A stretch of DNA of 64,000 bases from Diphasiastrum complanatum (Eukaryota; Streptophyta; Lycopodiopsida; Lycopodiales; Lycopodiaceae), in contig CM055106.1 in NCBI GenBank assembly GCA_029204225.1, positions 2,677,294 through 2,741,293 of the forward strand, given 5' to 3'. Of the stretch, positions 63,947 to 64,000 are shown in pieces (the first letter of the stretch is position 1; every line of letters starts with the position of its first letter). Position numbers and translations under genes: made by a program. The notes under the pieces are model-generated. The model was not told where the DNA came from and searched no databases. It worked only from the letters and a program-made list of their open reading frames with translations.

Positions 63947-64000
63947 CTTGTGTGTGTGGCTCGCTAGATCCTAGCCCTAATCACCCTAAACTCCACCCTC

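Overview
The window is a repeat-rich, AT-rich stretch of a land-plant nuclear genome. It contains plant Ty1/Copia and Ty3/Gypsy LTR retrotransposons whose primer-binding sites match the 3' end of plant initiator Met-tRNA, a large fold-back DNA element, long GA/CT and GT microsatellites, and several intron-containing copies of one plant cytochrome P450 (CYP85-clan-like) gene. There are no bacterial operons, no rRNA and no CRISPR array. The species cannot be named from the sequence alone.

Layout. 1-1735: relics of a decayed Copia gag and pre-integrase, otherwise unreadable. 1735-5410: a composite repeat with a Copia integrase piece on the minus strand, head to head with a Ty3/Gypsy reverse transcriptase on the plus strand that is fused by deletion to a coiled-coil ORF, then an LTR-like tail. 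5416-21423: a fold-back (hAT-like MITE) element split by an old plus-strand Copia (here Copia-3, 5481-20319, target-site duplication AGCCC). Copia-3 is itself split by two minus-strand Copia elements: Copia-1 (about 6708-12567, intact 1316-codon polyprotein, almost identical LTRs) and Copia-2 (14641-19924, broken). 21430-23100: repeat sequence and a decayed Gypsy integrase. 23213-25900: the best preserved P450 (P450a, minus strand), missing only its last exon. 26740-33690: the longest Gypsy copy, with RT, RNase H, integrase, then an antisense ORF and the coiled-coil ORF. 33700-36430: a palindrome ending in a gutted P450 copy on one side and the start of P450b on the other. 36359-39561: P450b. 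39600-41990: inverted copy of the Gypsy tail. 42000-54700: second copy of the 1735-19015 block, without Copia-1. 54700-59359: P450c. 59400-62760: another inverted Gypsy tail. 62822-63913: P450d, which runs off the window end.

How it fits together. The window records layered duplication. The MITE, Copia-3 and Copia-2 sit at the same sites in both copies of the large block, so they predate the duplication. Copia-1 is in only one copy and has almost no LTR divergence, so it is the youngest event. The P450 copies and the Gypsy tails form direct and inverted pairs. All P450 copies carry a disabling lesion or truncation, so this looks like a P450 pseudogene cluster spread by retroelement-mediated rearrangement. 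The only complete protein-coding unit is the Copia-1 polyprotein. The least explained parts are the two extra ORFs downstream of the Gypsy pol gene, one of them antisense with its own TATA-like box.
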